Below, piece by piece: positions 25,865-35,417 of a stretch of DNA of 64,000 bases. Origin of the DNA: Thiobacillus sp947085345 (GTDB lineage Bacteria; Pseudomonadota; Gammaproteobacteria; Burkholderiales; Thiobacillaceae); assembly GCA_947085345.1 (NCBI GenBank), contig CAMTWC010000037.1:15086-79085 (forward strand), given 5' to 3'. Each line of letters starts with the position of its first letter. Position 1 is the first letter of the stretch. Both the position numbers and the translations under genes were made by a program. The notes under the pieces are model-generated. The model made no database searches and was not told the origin of the DNA. It saw only the letters and a list, made by a program, of their open reading frames with translations.

Positions 25865-26794
25865 TCATCCTTTGATCATCGACAGCACATCGCGCAGGCT
25901 CCGCCAGCCGGGGCGCGCGGCCAGCGTGGGCAGCACGACGCCGATGGCCGCGATGCGCCGGCCGCTTTTGCTCAATGCGCAGCCCAGGTTGTAGCGGGCG
26001 CTTTGCATCCGTGCCGCCACGCCCTGCCTGACCGGTGCCGGAAAGTTTTCCGCCAGCCGCACCAGATCGGTCAGCGTGCGCACGTTCTCCCGCTGCGCGG
26101 CCACCGGGTTGCGGCGCGTGGCGCTGCTGCCGTGAATCACGTACACCCCGAGGGTTTGGCAGACCACGCCGATGCGACGGCTTTTCGCCATCAATCGGGT
26201 CAGAAAATGCACGTCCTCGCACACCTTGAAACCGGTCGGGTAGCCGCCCAGTTCGATGAAGCGTGCGCGCGGAACGGACAGCGTGTGGGTGTCGCCGAAA
26301 TGGTCAGCAACGAAAGCGGCGATTTCGGCGGGGGTTTCCATCACCACCCGCGCCGCACCCGCGGCCTTCGTCCGCATCAGCCGCCCCGACTCGTGCTGCG
26401 CCATCGAGGTGCCGAGCAGAGTGCCGGCCTCATCGCGGTATTCGTAATCGCCGGTCAGGCAGTCCAGCGCGGCGTCCCCTGCAATCCACTCGGCGTGCAG
26501 TTTCAGCCGATCCGGCGCATACCAGTCGTCGGCGTCGAGGAAGGCCAGCCAGTCGCCGGTCGCTGCTGCAGCGCCCGCGTTGCGCGCCACCGACACGCCG
26601 CCGTTGTTTTGCTGGATCAGGCGCACGACGTCGCCAAATTGGCGCGCAACCCAGGCGGTGTCATCGGTCGAGCCGTCGTCGACCACGATGATCTCGTGCG
26701 CCGACCAGCTTTGCGCACGCACCGATTCGATCGCGCGCGCCAGCGTCGCGGCAGAATTGAAGGCAGGAATGACGACCGAGAAACGCGGCGTCAT
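25865..26794 (-). CDS. Glycosyltransferase family 2
   Basis: A GT2 enzyme of about 309 residues with FSVVIPAFNSA, VVDDGSTDDT and LDADDWY as the three classic N-terminal motifs, and FKVCEDVHFLTRL as the acceptor-side ED region. The start is the ATG at 26794, overlapping the stop of the upstream gene as ATGA (26791-26794). The open frame to 26887 has no support. It is coupled both upstream and downstream in block B. Confidence 0.87.
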   Translation of the reverse strand: MTPRFSVVIPAFNSAATLARAIESVRAQSWSAHEIIVVDDGSTDDTAWVARQFGDVVRLIQQNNGGVSVARNAGAAAATGDWLAFLDADDWYAPDRLKLHAEWIAGDAALDCLTGDYEYRDEAGTLLGTSMAQHESGRLMRTKAAGAARVVMETPAEIAAFVADHFGDTHTLSVPRARFIELGGYPTGFKVCEDVHFLTRLMAKSRRIGVVCQTLGVYVIHGSSATRRNPVAAQRENVRTLTDLVRLAENFPAPVRQGVAARMQSARYNLGCALSKSGRRIAAIGVVLPTLAARPGWRSLRDVLSMIKG

Positions 26795-27984
26795 GTGCGC
26801 CCCCTCAGCAGGGTCAGCGGCAGCGCCAGTCCGCTCAGCCAAGACAAGCGGCGAAAGCGCGGGATGTCGTCCAGCCGTGTGCGCCATGCAGCGAGGCGCG
26901 GCATCAACCGGCTTTCGATCCAGGCCGGGTCGCGGGTCTGGATCGCGCGTGCCAGTTCAAGCGAGTTGAGAAAACGTACAGCCGGGCATGCGCTAAGCGC
27001 TGCGTTCAACCCCGCTTCGAGGGTGGCCAGGCTCACGTCCAGCGCCCGCAGAAAATTGAAGCGATGGGTTTCCACCAGACAGGCACGCCCCTGCCGGCTG
27101 CGCGCCAGCAGGCCGTCCACCAGGCGCTGCGGGCCATGGCCTAGTGCCGGCTCGAAATAGACATCGCGCACCAGATAGGTCTGCCCGGCGCGTGAACGCT
27201 CGCCCGTCAGCATCATGGCATCCACGCAGCCGGGCTGGCCAGCGGCATTGCGGCAGGTGGCACGCCGGCCCGGAGTGATAATGGTCCCGACCCCGGCCTG
27301 CGCCCAGGCGGCTTCGACCACGTCGTCCCAGACAAAGGTGGTGGCCACCGCCACCTGCGGTACGCCGCCGAAAACAGCCTGATACGCCGCCGCCTCGGCA
27401 GCGACGGCACGTCGGATAGACTCGGGCGCCTGCGCATGCGACGGCAAGCTGGATGCATCGACCCAGCGGCTTTGCAGATGCGAGGGCAGGTCCTCGGTCG
27501 CGGCGGGCTCGGGCGCGGTGAGCCAGTCGCGCACGCTGATATCGGCCTGCGCGGCCGCCAGCACCGCAGGCGGCCAGTAGTGGCACAGGCCATGCAGCTG
27601 CGGCGCGAACACGTTTGCCGCGATGCCGTCCTGCATGGCCGCACGCACGGAATCGAAACGGGGATCCGTCAGCGGCAGCGCATGGTATTCGGTGCAGTCG
27701 GACGCGGCAATGCGCGCACCGTCAGGCACTTCCAGCACCGCGCCCAGCGTCATCACCGCCGCCCGGCCGCTGCGATCGCGGACGCGCTGCAGCAGCGCCG
27801 ACAGGCGGGCCAGCGCGGTGGCCTGCGCCAGCGGGCCGGCGCCCCAGTCGTCGCTCTCGATGATGAGCACCGGACTTTTCAGTACCGGCTCGCGCCAGCG
27901 CGCAGCCAACGGGCCGGCAAACGCGAGCAGCACGCCTGCCCACACCAGCAGCACCATCGCGAGGGCGAGCGCCAGCACCGTCAT
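26791..27984 (-). CDS. Membrane-anchored protein of unrecognised family, possibly deacetylase-like
   Basis: A 397-residue protein with one N-terminal membrane segment (about residues 2-25) and a soluble part likely outside the cytoplasmic membrane. The stretch VLIIESDDWGAGP (about residues 39-51), a later LHGLCHYW and an ETHRFNF near the C-terminus resemble the spaced Asp/His motifs of NodB-like deacetylases or related (beta/alpha) barrel enzymes, but I cannot place it in a named family. It starts at an ATG whose first base is the last base of the upstream sulfotransferase stop (TGATG at 27984) and overlaps the GT2 gene downstream. A role in modifying the polysaccharide is inferred from position. 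Confidence 0.65.
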   Translation of the reverse strand: MTVLALALAMVLLVWAGVLLAFAGPLAARWREPVLKSPVLIIESDDWGAGPLAQATALARLSALLQRVRDRSGRAAVMTLGAVLEVPDGARIAASDCTEYHALPLTDPRFDSVRAAMQDGIAANVFAPQLHGLCHYWPPAVLAAAQADISVRDWLTAPEPAATEDLPSHLQSRWVDASSLPSHAQAPESIRRAVAAEAAAYQAVFGGVPQVAVATTFVWDDVVEAAWAQAGVGTIITPGRRATCRNAAGQPGCVDAMMLTGERSRAGQTYLVRDVYFEPALGHGPQRLVDGLLARSRQGRACLVETHRFNFLRALDVSLATLEAGLNAALSACPAVRFLNSLELARAIQTRDPAWIESRLMPRLAAWRTRLDDIPRFRRLSWLSGLALPLTLLRGRT

Positions 27985-28901
27985 CAATACCCCATCTGCC
28001 TGGCCACATCCGCCACCTGCGGCAGCACCCGCTCGATCTTGTCGCGGTTGCGGCCATCCTTCCACTTGTCCAGGCGGATTTCGGAAAAGGCGTTGTAGGG
28101 GATGTCGAGCACGTCGGCGCAGTGTGCCTGCAGGCGGGCGTTGAATGCGAGGCCACAGCCTTCGAACACTTGGCGGAAAGTGGCGACCGGGTCGCGCAGG
28201 AAATCTTCGTAGAACACATCGACCCATTGCCCGGCGGGCACGCTGGCCTTGGCATCCAGGATGGCCTGGTTGATGGCGGTGTACTGAAACGCGGCGACGT
28301 CCTCGACCGGCGCATTCACATACTCGCGCCAGCCGTCGGCCAGGAAAAAACACCACTGGGTCAGCGTGCCGTTTTCCACGGCCACCTTGGCCGGCAGGTC
28401 GTTCGACCAGGTGGCGAATTCGTCCGGCTTCTTCCAGCCCTCGATCAGCGAATTGAGGTTGTCGCCCGGGCTGCGCTTGACGAAAACGAACACGGCGTCG
28501 GGAAACAGCGCCTGCAGATAGGGCACGCACAGGCCGTTCTGGTTGTTCTTGTCGACCCAGCGACGGCGGCCGGTCCAGCTGAAAAAATAGCGGCTGACGG
28601 TGTCGCGGTCGCGATCGCTGGCATCCGTCGCATCGAGTGCGTGGGTGTCCCAGCTCTTGTCGGCCGGCGGATGCAGGTCGGTCCAGTAATCGTGGGTTTC
28701 ACGCTGCAGGCTGCCGATTTCGCGCGACTCGGACAGGGTCTTGTAGACCAGGGTGGTGCCGGCGCGCGAGCACCCGACCACGATGATCGGTCGCTGCGCC
28801 GCTGGGCGCGTGAGCGCCCAGCGCGCTCTGCGCACGCCACGCTGAACGCGCCGCGCGTGGTAGGCAAGTGTTTTGCTTACTTTCTCGAGGAATTCACTCA
28901 A
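27984..28901 (-). CDS. Sulfotransferase family protein (third of four)
   Basis: A 305-residue protein with a PAPS-binding loop VVGCSRAGTTLVYKTL (about residues 41-56) and a probable 3'-phosphate-binding FVKRSPGDNLNSL (about residues 140-152). The overall layout resembles Sulfotransfer_3-type enzymes acting on bacterial glycans. Its stop codon overlaps the start of the unrecognised membrane-anchored protein. It is the first gene of block B and has a sigma-54-like sequence about 50 bases upstream. Transfer of sulfate to the exopolysaccharide is the likeliest role. Confidence 0.78.
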   Translation of the reverse strand: MSEFLEKVSKTLAYHARRVQRGVRRARWALTRPAAQRPIIVVGCSRAGTTLVYKTLSESREIGSLQRETHDYWTDLHPPADKSWDTHALDATDASDRDRDTVSRYFFSWTGRRRWVDKNNQNGLCVPYLQALFPDAVFVFVKRSPGDNLNSLIEGWKKPDEFATWSNDLPAKVAVENGTLTQWCFFLADGWREYVNAPVEDVAAFQYTAINQAILDAKASVPAGQWVDVFYEDFLRDPVATFRQVFEGCGLAFNARLQAHCADVLDIPYNAFSEIRLDKWKDGRNRDKIERVLPQVADVARQMGY

Positions 28902-28946
28902 AGACTAGGCTTTCCTACAATATGGCGAACATTCGCGGTCTCAATA

Positions 28947-28962
28947 AACAGGATTCGTGCCA
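28947..28962 (-). promoter_or_regulatory. Weak sigma-54-like promoter match for block B
   Basis: On the minus strand TGGCACGAATCCTGTT has a perfect -24 element (TGGCACG) but a poor -12 element (CTGTT in place of TTGCA, so the GC dinucleotide is GT). Spacing is correct. A transcript would start near 28935, about 35 bases before the sulfotransferase ATG. Confidence 0.35.
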
Positions 28963-29023
28963 AACCTGCAAGCCCGTTAATATCGAGTCTTGATTATCCC
29001 GTATCACACTGACACACGACACC

Positions 29024-30850
29024 ATGGATGGCATTTTTGGCTGGCTAGGCGAGCACGGCGCCCATCAGGATTTGATCAGGCACATGGGGGGCGCCGCCTG
29101 CCTGTCTCCGGAAGGCGTGCTGCACGAACACAGCAGCCAGATGCTTGGGGTGGCGGGATGCTCGCGCTTCGGCAAGGCCGATATTCACGTTGAAAGCGGG
29201 CTTGCGGCCGCGCTGTACGGGCGTCCGCGCTTTCTCGACGACGAGTTGGCCTTCATCGCCCGCGACCGCAATCCCGCCGTGGCGGTGGCGCATGGCTGGC
29301 TGCGTTTCGGCGAAAAGCTGCCGACCCTGATGCACGGCAATTTCGCCTTCGCCGTGCTGGAACCGATCAAGAAAAAAGCCTTCCTGACGCTCGACCGCGT
29401 CGGCGCCGAGCGCCTGTGCTACGCCCATCGCGGCGGCCAACTGGTATTCGGAAGCAGTGCGCAAAGCGTGGCCGCCCACCCCGCCATCGGCCGTACCATC
29501 GCCCCGCAGTCGATTTACGACTACTTGTACTTCCACACCATTCCCGCACCGCGCAGTCTGTACCAGGGCGTGCACAAGCTGCTGCCCGGACAATACCTCA
29601 CCCTGAAAAACGGCCAGGCCAGCACCGGATTTTACTGGCAGGCCGACTACACCCCGGTCGATGCCGGTTTCGATAGCCACCGCCACGATTTTCGCGCCGT
29701 ACTGGATCAGGCGGTACGCGATGCCGATGCGCCCGCCACCGCCGCGTTTCTCTCCGGCGGCACCGACAGCTCCACCGTCGTCGGCGCGCTCACCGCCGCA
29801 CGCGGCGCGCCGGTCGATACCTTTTCCATCGGTTTCGATGCCGACGGCTTCGACGAAATGGAATATGCACGCTGCGCCGCCGAGCGCTTCAAGTGCCGCA
29901 GCCACGAGTATTACCTGAAGCCGGCCGACATCGTGAGCGCGATTCCCCTCATCGCGCGCGAATACGACGAGCCCTTCGGCAACAACTCGGCGGTGCCGAC
30001 CTATTTCTGCGCCAAGGCCGCGCGCGAGGCGGGATTCGAAAACATGTTCGCCGGCGACGGCGGCGATGAAATCTTCGGCGGCAACGTACGCTACGCCAAG
30101 CAGGGACTGTTCGAAACGTATGCACGCCTGCCCGCCGCGCTGCGACGGGGCCTGATCGAGCCGGTCACCCGGTTGCCGGGGCTGTCGGACCGGTTTCCGC
30201 TCTCCAAGCTGAAAAGCTACGTCGCCCAGGCCAAGGTCGGCCTGCCGCTGCGACTGGAAAGCTACAACTTCCTGCACCGCACCCCGCTCGACCAGATTTT
30301 TGCTGCTGGTTTCATCCAGGCCGTTGATCCCTCGGCGACGGATGCCGCGCTTACCGAGGTCTACGAACGCACCGCGTCGGACCACTACATCAACCGCATG
30401 ATGCATCTGGACCTGAAGTTCACCCTGGCCGACAACGACCTGCGCAAGGTGGGCACCATGACCGAGGCCGTGGGGATCGAAGTGCGCTATCCCCTGCTCG
30501 ATGACCGCATGGTGGCGTTTGCCAATCATCTGCCGGTGAATTACAAGGTGCGCGGGCAAAAGCTGCGCTGGTTCTTCAAGGAAGCGCTGACCGACCTGCT
30601 GCCGGAAAAGATCATCAACAAGACCAAGCACGGCTTCGGCCTGCCGTTCGGCGTGTGGAGCACGCAATACGCGCCGCTCGGCGACATCGTCGGCGACAGC
30701 CTGTCGGACTTCAAGCAGCGCGGCTGGATCCAGCCCGCGTATCTCGACCACATGCTCGCCATGCAGCGCGGCCCGCACGCCAGTTACTACGGCGTGATGA
30801 TCTGGGTGACGATGATGCTGGAGCAGTGGCTGCAGGCCAACGAGCACTAG
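29024..30850 (+). CDS. Asparagine synthase-like protein with Cys2 replaced by Asp
   Basis: A 608-residue full-length asparagine synthase homologue. The C-terminal synthase domain is intact: the ATP loop LSGGTDSST begins at residue 243 and GDGGDEIFGG follows. The N-terminal domain keeps the class II amidotransferase shape, but the protein begins MDGIFGW instead of MCGI, so the nucleophilic cysteine needed for glutamine hydrolysis is an aspartate. It should therefore be unable to draw ammonia from glutamine by the usual route. It stands alone between two minus-strand blocks, with its stop 5 bases from the converging lyase-like gene. It may amidate or otherwise activate a carboxyl of the polysaccharide. 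Confidence 0.83.
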   Translation: MDGIFGWLGEHGAHQDLIRHMGGAACLSPEGVLHEHSSQMLGVAGCSRFGKADIHVESGLAAALYGRPRFLDDELAFIARDRNPAVAVAHGWLRFGEKLPTLMHGNFAFAVLEPIKKKAFLTLDRVGAERLCYAHRGGQLVFGSSAQSVAAHPAIGRTIAPQSIYDYLYFHTIPAPRSLYQGVHKLLPGQYLTLKNGQASTGFYWQADYTPVDAGFDSHRHDFRAVLDQAVRDADAPATAAFLSGGTDSSTVVGALTAARGAPVDTFSIGFDADGFDEMEYARCAAERFKCRSHEYYLKPADIVSAIPLIAREYDEPFGNNSAVPTYFCAKAAREAGFENMFAGDGGDEIFGGNVRYAKQGLFETYARLPAALRRGLIEPVTRLPGLSDRFPLSKLKSYVAQAKVGLPLRLESYNFLHRTPLDQIFAAGFIQAVDPSATDAALTEVYERTASDHYINRMMHLDLKFTLADNDLRKVGTMTEAVGIEVRYPLLDDRMVAFANHLPVNYKVRGQKLRWFFKEALTDLLPEKIINKTKHGFGLPFGVWSTQYAPLGDIVGDSLSDFKQRGWIQPAYLDHMLAMQRGPHASYYGVMIWVTMMLEQWLQANEH

Positions 30851-30855
30851 AATCT

Positions 30856-33800
30856 CTAACCCGATTTGCCCAGCTGCACCTTGACCACGTTCGACAGGCG
30901 GCTCAGGTTGCGGTCATCGTCCCAGGAACAGATGGCCGCGTAGTAGGTCCCGGCAGGCAGGCTCTCCAGCCCGGGTTGCGTAGGCGCGCCGAAGCTGTTA
31001 TGCGGGCGCAGTTCACGGATCGTGAAGGTTTCGGACTTGCCGGCCGGCGCCGGCGCCGGCTCGCCCGCCACGTGCTCGGCCATCCAGAATGCGTTGACCC
31101 GGTTCCAGTCCGGATGGGCACGCTGCACATTACTCGGCTCGGTGCCGGCCTCGCCGGGACCGATACTGGTTTTCAATTGTTTGCCTTTGGAACGGGACAG
31201 AACCCGTTCCTCGACCTTCTGCACAATGCTTGCCTTGTCCCCGTCCCGGGCTGGATTGTCGGTGGGGGCAAATTCGACGATGGGCTTGTTGCTGTACTTC
31301 ACGAAATAGCGCTCGGCCCGGCCCGCGGGCCCGTCATCGCGCGGGCTGGTCCAGGTCAGGGCGATGCCGGAACGGTCGGCGCGGAGGACGCGCAGATCGG
31401 TGATGGGGTCCGGCGGCCGGGACGAACGCTTGGCGACGTTCTGCTGTTCCCAATGGACCGTTTGCAGGAACACGTCCTGGGTCCAGGCGTCCTTGCGCGC
31501 ATGCTCGAAATTCCGGTAGCGCTCGGCCACGTCCGGCCAGCCGGTGTAATGGTAGAGAACGGGCCACGCCTGGACCACCCAGTCGTGGCGCTGCGGGGTC
31601 AGCGTGGCGCCACGATCCTTGCCGTGGCCCAGCGGTCTGCTGGGCATCCCCGTGCGGTTGTTGATCATGCCCAACTGCGGGTAGTACAGCACGTGGTGGC
31701 TGAAATAGTCGGCCTGCCCCCACAGCCCGTCGAGGATGCGTTCGTCGTCATAGGTCTTGTACGCCTCGTGCAGCACGATGGTGCCCATCGCTTCCATCCA
31801 GCTCTGCGCCCAGGATTGCGGCACCGTGGCCGCCGCTCGCCCGAAGAGGGGGGCAAGCATGCCGGAAACCGAATCGTCCCAGCTGGTCAGCTGGCCATGA
31901 CGGTGGCGCAGCAGGGCGAGCGCCCGGCGGATCTGCCAGCGGGAAAATTCGTCGTACACCGGGCTGCCGGTGGCATGGTAGCCGGCGAGGTTGGTGAACA
32001 GCATCCAGGCATAGACGCGGCTGTAGTGGCCGCGTCGCAGCGCGTCGGGGTCGCGCGCGAACAGGTCTGTGACGGCAAGCGGTTGCATCTTGCCCTGGAA
32101 CAGGTGACGGTGTTGGAAGTTGATGTCCCAGTTGACGAAGCCGTGGATGGCGTCCAGGGCGCGCACGTCGCCGGTCAGGTAGTAGTACTCGAACAGACGG
32201 AACAGCGCATAGTGCTCCATGTCCGGCAGCACCTTGTAGCCGTTCAGGTAGCTGCGGCCGCCCTTGTGCCTGAGCACCTCGCCAGCCGGGGTCTGATCAG
32301 TGTAGGTCTGGTCGCTGCGCCACAGATAGAAGTCCTTGGGACCGAAAGCGGTCAGCCGATTCCAGTCATCCAGAGCGCGGTCGACGGCACGGTAGCGGTC
32401 CGCCCCGCTGCCGAAACCGATGACGTTGTCGCGGTATGCCCAGCCGGGATTGTGGGCGATGTTCCAGCGGCTGATCGCGAGATTGCGCTCCAGATCCGCG
32501 AGCATGCCGGTCCGCAGAAAGCTCAGCCACCCGGAGCTCTGGCTGTCGTGGTGGCCGCCGGAATTGTAGCTGCGGCTTTCCCCATGCCGGCCGACGCCGA
32601 TGCTGGTCGGCATCCAGTGCTGGTCCGAATCGGCGCCTCGCGCGGGTTTGCCCGGTGCCCGGGCGATCTCGAAATACCAGTTGCCGACGTCGGAATACCA
32701 GGCAGGCGGGGCGCGGGCGAACAGCGGGTATTCGAAGGCCTCGGCCACATCCTGAACCCGTGCTTGTCGCGCATCGCCCAGGTGGAAGTAATACAGGACG
32801 TCGTGAAGACTGCGCTCGCCCAGATCCAGATCGTAGGCGGGACGATCCGCATCGGCGCGATGGCCGGGACTGTCGGCCTGCACCACGACCCTGAGCTGCT
32901 TCGGCGACAGGCCGATGGCGCGCGGCGCCTGCTCCCATAGATAGCGCATCGCGATCCCCACCCCCTTTTCGCCGTCGGAGACGTCGAGAAAACGCCCCCG
33001 TTCCCCCGCTGCCACGGGGCCGGCAAGCGCGCCTTCCATCCCCGGCCCGATCTGGTAGCCGCCCTCGTGGATCACCTGGCGGCCATATTTTTTCTCGCTG
33101 CGGCCGGCGCCCTGGACTAGCCAGCCTTCCTGCCGCGCCGTCACCGGAAACGACGCCATGGCCGATTCGCCCTGCTGCGCCGTCAGCCCGCCACCGCTGA
33201 CGACAGCCCCTGGACCCAGCGTCAGGGTGTGGTTCAGGCTGGCCTCGCGAAATAGGTGGCTCGACTGCGGCTGGGCGCGGTCGGCGTTTTCCACCGCGTA
33301 CTCGACCTTGACGTAGCTCTGGCCGCGATAGAAATGCAGACGCACCGCATAGTCATACAGCCCCGACTTGAGCATGCCGGCGCCGCGTTCGGTCGGCAGG
33401 TGGCGTCCGCGGATCACCACCACGCTGCGCAGCGGCCCCGCCCTCTCCACGTTCACTTCGCGCGGCGCGCCGCCGCGATAGATGGATTCGGCAATGTGGA
33501 TGTTTTCCAGACTGCGTGACTTCTCCCAGCCGTGGGTGTTCCAGGCCGGGCCGCGGAAGCGCTCCATCTTCCGCACTTCACCGGAACGCAAAGCCGGCCC
33601 GTCGCCGCCGCCGGCTTTCAATACCTGCTTGCCGCCAACGCTGACCGATTGCAGCAGGCTGCCATCGCGCCGGGAAACCGTGGCGACCACTCCGCCGGTG
33701 TCCACCGTGATGGACTCGCCGGTTTCGGTGATGCGGATCGGCGCAGACACCGCCTGGGCGGGGCGGTCGTTGCGCAACTGCAGCGTCACCTCGCCATTGG

Positions 33801-34137
33801 CCGGCACGTCCACCTGGAAATCCAGCAGCACCCAGCGCAGCGAGTTGTCCCGCGCGCCGTAGCGGCTGAGGACGGTGAACTGGGCCGGGATCTCGCGCCC
33901 CGCAGCATCCATCAGTCGCAATTGCCCGATCTCCTTTACCACCCCGAGGGGCAGCGGCACGCCCGTGGTGACGGGCCAGTCGCGGCGTTCCACGCCTGAA
34001 TTGTCGCGAACCTGCAGCGGCACGTTGAAGACGCCGTTGCGCCAGCCGTAGGCGCTGCTGCTGCCGTCCAGTGCGGCCGTGGCCGGGGCCGCGCAAAGCA
34101 GGGGCAGGATCAACAGCAGGGCGTGCGGAAACATCAT
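30856..34137 (-). CDS. Large secreted polysaccharide-lyase-like protein with C-terminal FnIII
   Basis: A 1093-residue secreted protein. It has a signal peptide (MMFPHALLLILPLLCAAPA), then an N-terminal beta region (WRNGVFNVPLQVRDN, PVTTGVPLPLG) like the RIFT-barrel domain of PcRGLX/YetA-type exo-rhamnogalacturonan lyases. A central helical region rich in Trp and Tyr follows (about residues 440-880), and a fibronectin type III-like segment starts near residue 905 (PDPITDLRVL). The start is the ATG at 34137, overlapping the previous stop (ATGATG). I infer a secreted carbohydrate-active enzyme or binding protein acting on the polysaccharide; the activity is unproven. It is the last gene of block C. 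Confidence 0.7.
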   Translation of the reverse strand: MMFPHALLLILPLLCAAPATAALDGSSSAYGWRNGVFNVPLQVRDNSGVERRDWPVTTGVPLPLGVVKEIGQLRLMDAAGREIPAQFTVLSRYGARDNSLRWVLLDFQVDVPANGEVTLQLRNDRPAQAVSAPIRITETGESITVDTGGVVATVSRRDGSLLQSVSVGGKQVLKAGGGDGPALRSGEVRKMERFRGPAWNTHGWEKSRSLENIHIAESIYRGGAPREVNVERAGPLRSVVVIRGRHLPTERGAGMLKSGLYDYAVRLHFYRGQSYVKVEYAVENADRAQPQSSHLFREASLNHTLTLGPGAVVSGGGLTAQQGESAMASFPVTARQEGWLVQGAGRSEKKYGRQVIHEGGYQIGPGMEGALAGPVAAGERGRFLDVSDGEKGVGIAMRYLWEQAPRAIGLSPKQLRVVVQADSPGHRADADRPAYDLDLGERSLHDVLYYFHLGDARQARVQDVAEAFEYPLFARAPPAWYSDVGNWYFEIARAPGKPARGADSDQHWMPTSIGVGRHGESRSYNSGGHHDSQSSGWLSFLRTGMLADLERNLAISRWNIAHNPGWAYRDNVIGFGSGADRYRAVDRALDDWNRLTAFGPKDFYLWRSDQTYTDQTPAGEVLRHKGGRSYLNGYKVLPDMEHYALFRLFEYYYLTGDVRALDAIHGFVNWDINFQHRHLFQGKMQPLAVTDLFARDPDALRRGHYSRVYAWMLFTNLAGYHATGSPVYDEFSRWQIRRALALLRHRHGQLTSWDDSVSGMLAPLFGRAAATVPQSWAQSWMEAMGTIVLHEAYKTYDDERILDGLWGQADYFSHHVLYYPQLGMINNRTGMPSRPLGHGKDRGATLTPQRHDWVVQAWPVLYHYTGWPDVAERYRNFEHARKDAWTQDVFLQTVHWEQQNVAKRSSRPPDPITDLRVLRADRSGIALTWTSPRDDGPAGRAERYFVKYSNKPIVEFAPTDNPARDGDKASIVQKVEERVLSRSKGKQLKTSIGPGEAGTEPSNVQRAHPDWNRVNAFWMAEHVAGEPAPAPAGKSETFTIRELRPHNSFGAPTQPGLESLPAGTYYAAICSWDDDRNLSRLSNVVKVQLGKSG

Positions 34138-35417
34138 TCGGCTTTCAGTGTTTTGGCCCAGATCTGGCGCCGGCCGGCCGCGTCTTCCTGCTCGAAAGCG
34201 AGCAGGAAATGCCGGTTTCCGCCCGCCAGGGCAGGGCTGGCGATGCGGTGCGGCGATTCGTGCAGTACCGGCCATGCGGACGCATTGTCGATGCGCACGC
34301 CAGCAGGCGTCAGGCGTGCGCCGAGCAGCCGGTTGCGGTCGGTTGGCTTGCCGGAATAGGCCTCACGCGCCGCGACCAGGTACATGCCCTGACCGAAGAC
34401 GGCTGCGACCGGGCCGTCCACCGGAACGTTGAGGTTGAAAAGGGTCATCATGCGCTCCGTATTCCAGCCGGAAGCCCGTTTGTCCTGTTCCGGATTGGGA
34501 TTCCTGATCGGAGACGCATCGGAATCGAACAGCACCGCAGTGGCGGCCCTGTTGCCGCGCCCAACGATGGCCCAGCCGGCGTAGAGTGCGGATGGCCCGC
34601 CATCGCTGGCGAACCGTCCGCCGCTGCGTCCGACGTGGATGGTGGACGCGCGCTGCACGTCCAGCACCGCCGTCTTGCCATTGCGGATGGCCAGCTTGGC
34701 AAAATGCCGGGTGATCATGGTGGTGGCCCCGCTGGTCAGCGACCAAGCCTTTTCATCGTTCCACGACAGCAGCCAGCCGCTGCCGACCCGGGCCAGCGCA
34801 AGCTCGCCGCCCCACAGGGGCTCGCCGCGAAATTGCAGCGGCTGGGCCGGTGCGGCCGGACCCGCTACCGGGATCAGGGATGCCCGCAGCTGGTAGTGCC
34901 GGTCATAGTGCTGCCATACCACCAGGAAGCCGTCGTCTGCCGGTGCCATGGCCGGGCTTGCCTGGTTCCCTGCTCCCCCTGCAACGAGAAAACCGTTGGG
35001 CGCCAGCACCTTGCCGTCAGCGTTCACCCGAGCGGCGTAGACGTCCCAGTCGCGGCCGTTCCTGAGGTCGTGCCAGACCACCAGAAACGTCCCTGCGGAA
35101 AAGGCCACCTGAGGCTGTTCCTGGCTGGCTTCGATGTTGCAGACGACGATGGGCTGGCGGTCCAGCACACGCCCGCTGGCATCGATGCGGGCGGCGAGAA
35201 TGTCCGCGCTCTGGCTTTGATGATAGAACCGGCCCTGCTGCCACACCACCAGATAGGTGCCCTTGCCGTCGTGGGCGACTGCGGGGTTCAGCTGGAACCG
35301 CGCGTCGCCCGGCATGGACATGACGACAACCGCTTCGCCCGCGACAAGCGCCGGCGCAGCCATGGCGGCCCCGGGCAGAAGGATAAGACATGCCGCCAGC
35401 AGCGCGTGGGCGATCAC
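34134..35417 (-). CDS. Secreted beta-propeller-like protein
   Basis: A 427-residue protein with a clear signal peptide (ending GAAMA, about residue 20) and repeated units of about 45-60 residues of the form GTYLVVWQ...DILAARID, seen as TYLVVWQQG, TFLVVWHD, FLVVWQHY and LLSWNDE. That pattern is typical of beta-propeller blades. No catalytic motif is recognised. The start is a GTG coupled to the previous stop (GTGA, 35414-35417), and its own stop overlaps the lyase-like gene. It may be a periplasmic or cell-surface glycan-binding partner. Confidence 0.7.
   Translation of the reverse strand: MIAHALLAACLILLPGAAMAAPALVAGEAVVVMSMPGDARFQLNPAVAHDGKGTYLVVWQQGRFYHQSQSADILAARIDASGRVLDRQPIVVCNIEASQEQPQVAFSAGTFLVVWHDLRNGRDWDVYAARVNADGKVLAPNGFLVAGGAGNQASPAMAPADDGFLVVWQHYDRHYQLRASLIPVAGPAAPAQPLQFRGEPLWGGELALARVGSGWLLSWNDEKAWSLTSGATTMITRHFAKLAIRNGKTAVLDVQRASTIHVGRSGGRFASDGGPSALYAGWAIVGRGNRAATAVLFDSDASPIRNPNPEQDKRASGWNTERMMTLFNLNVPVDGPVAAVFGQGMYLVAAREAYSGKPTDRNRLLGARLTPAGVRIDNASAWPVLHESPHRIASPALAGGNRHFLLAFEQEDAAGRRQIWAKTLKAE

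Noticed and set aside
29045..30847. A 600-residue open frame on the minus strand
   Set aside because: It mirrors the asparagine-synthase homologue exactly and has no recognisable motifs; the plus-strand gene is clear.
30655..32940. A 761-residue open frame on the plus strand
   Set aside because: It is antisense to the lyase-like secreted protein and partly overlaps the end of the asparagine-synthase homologue; composition is that of a shadow.
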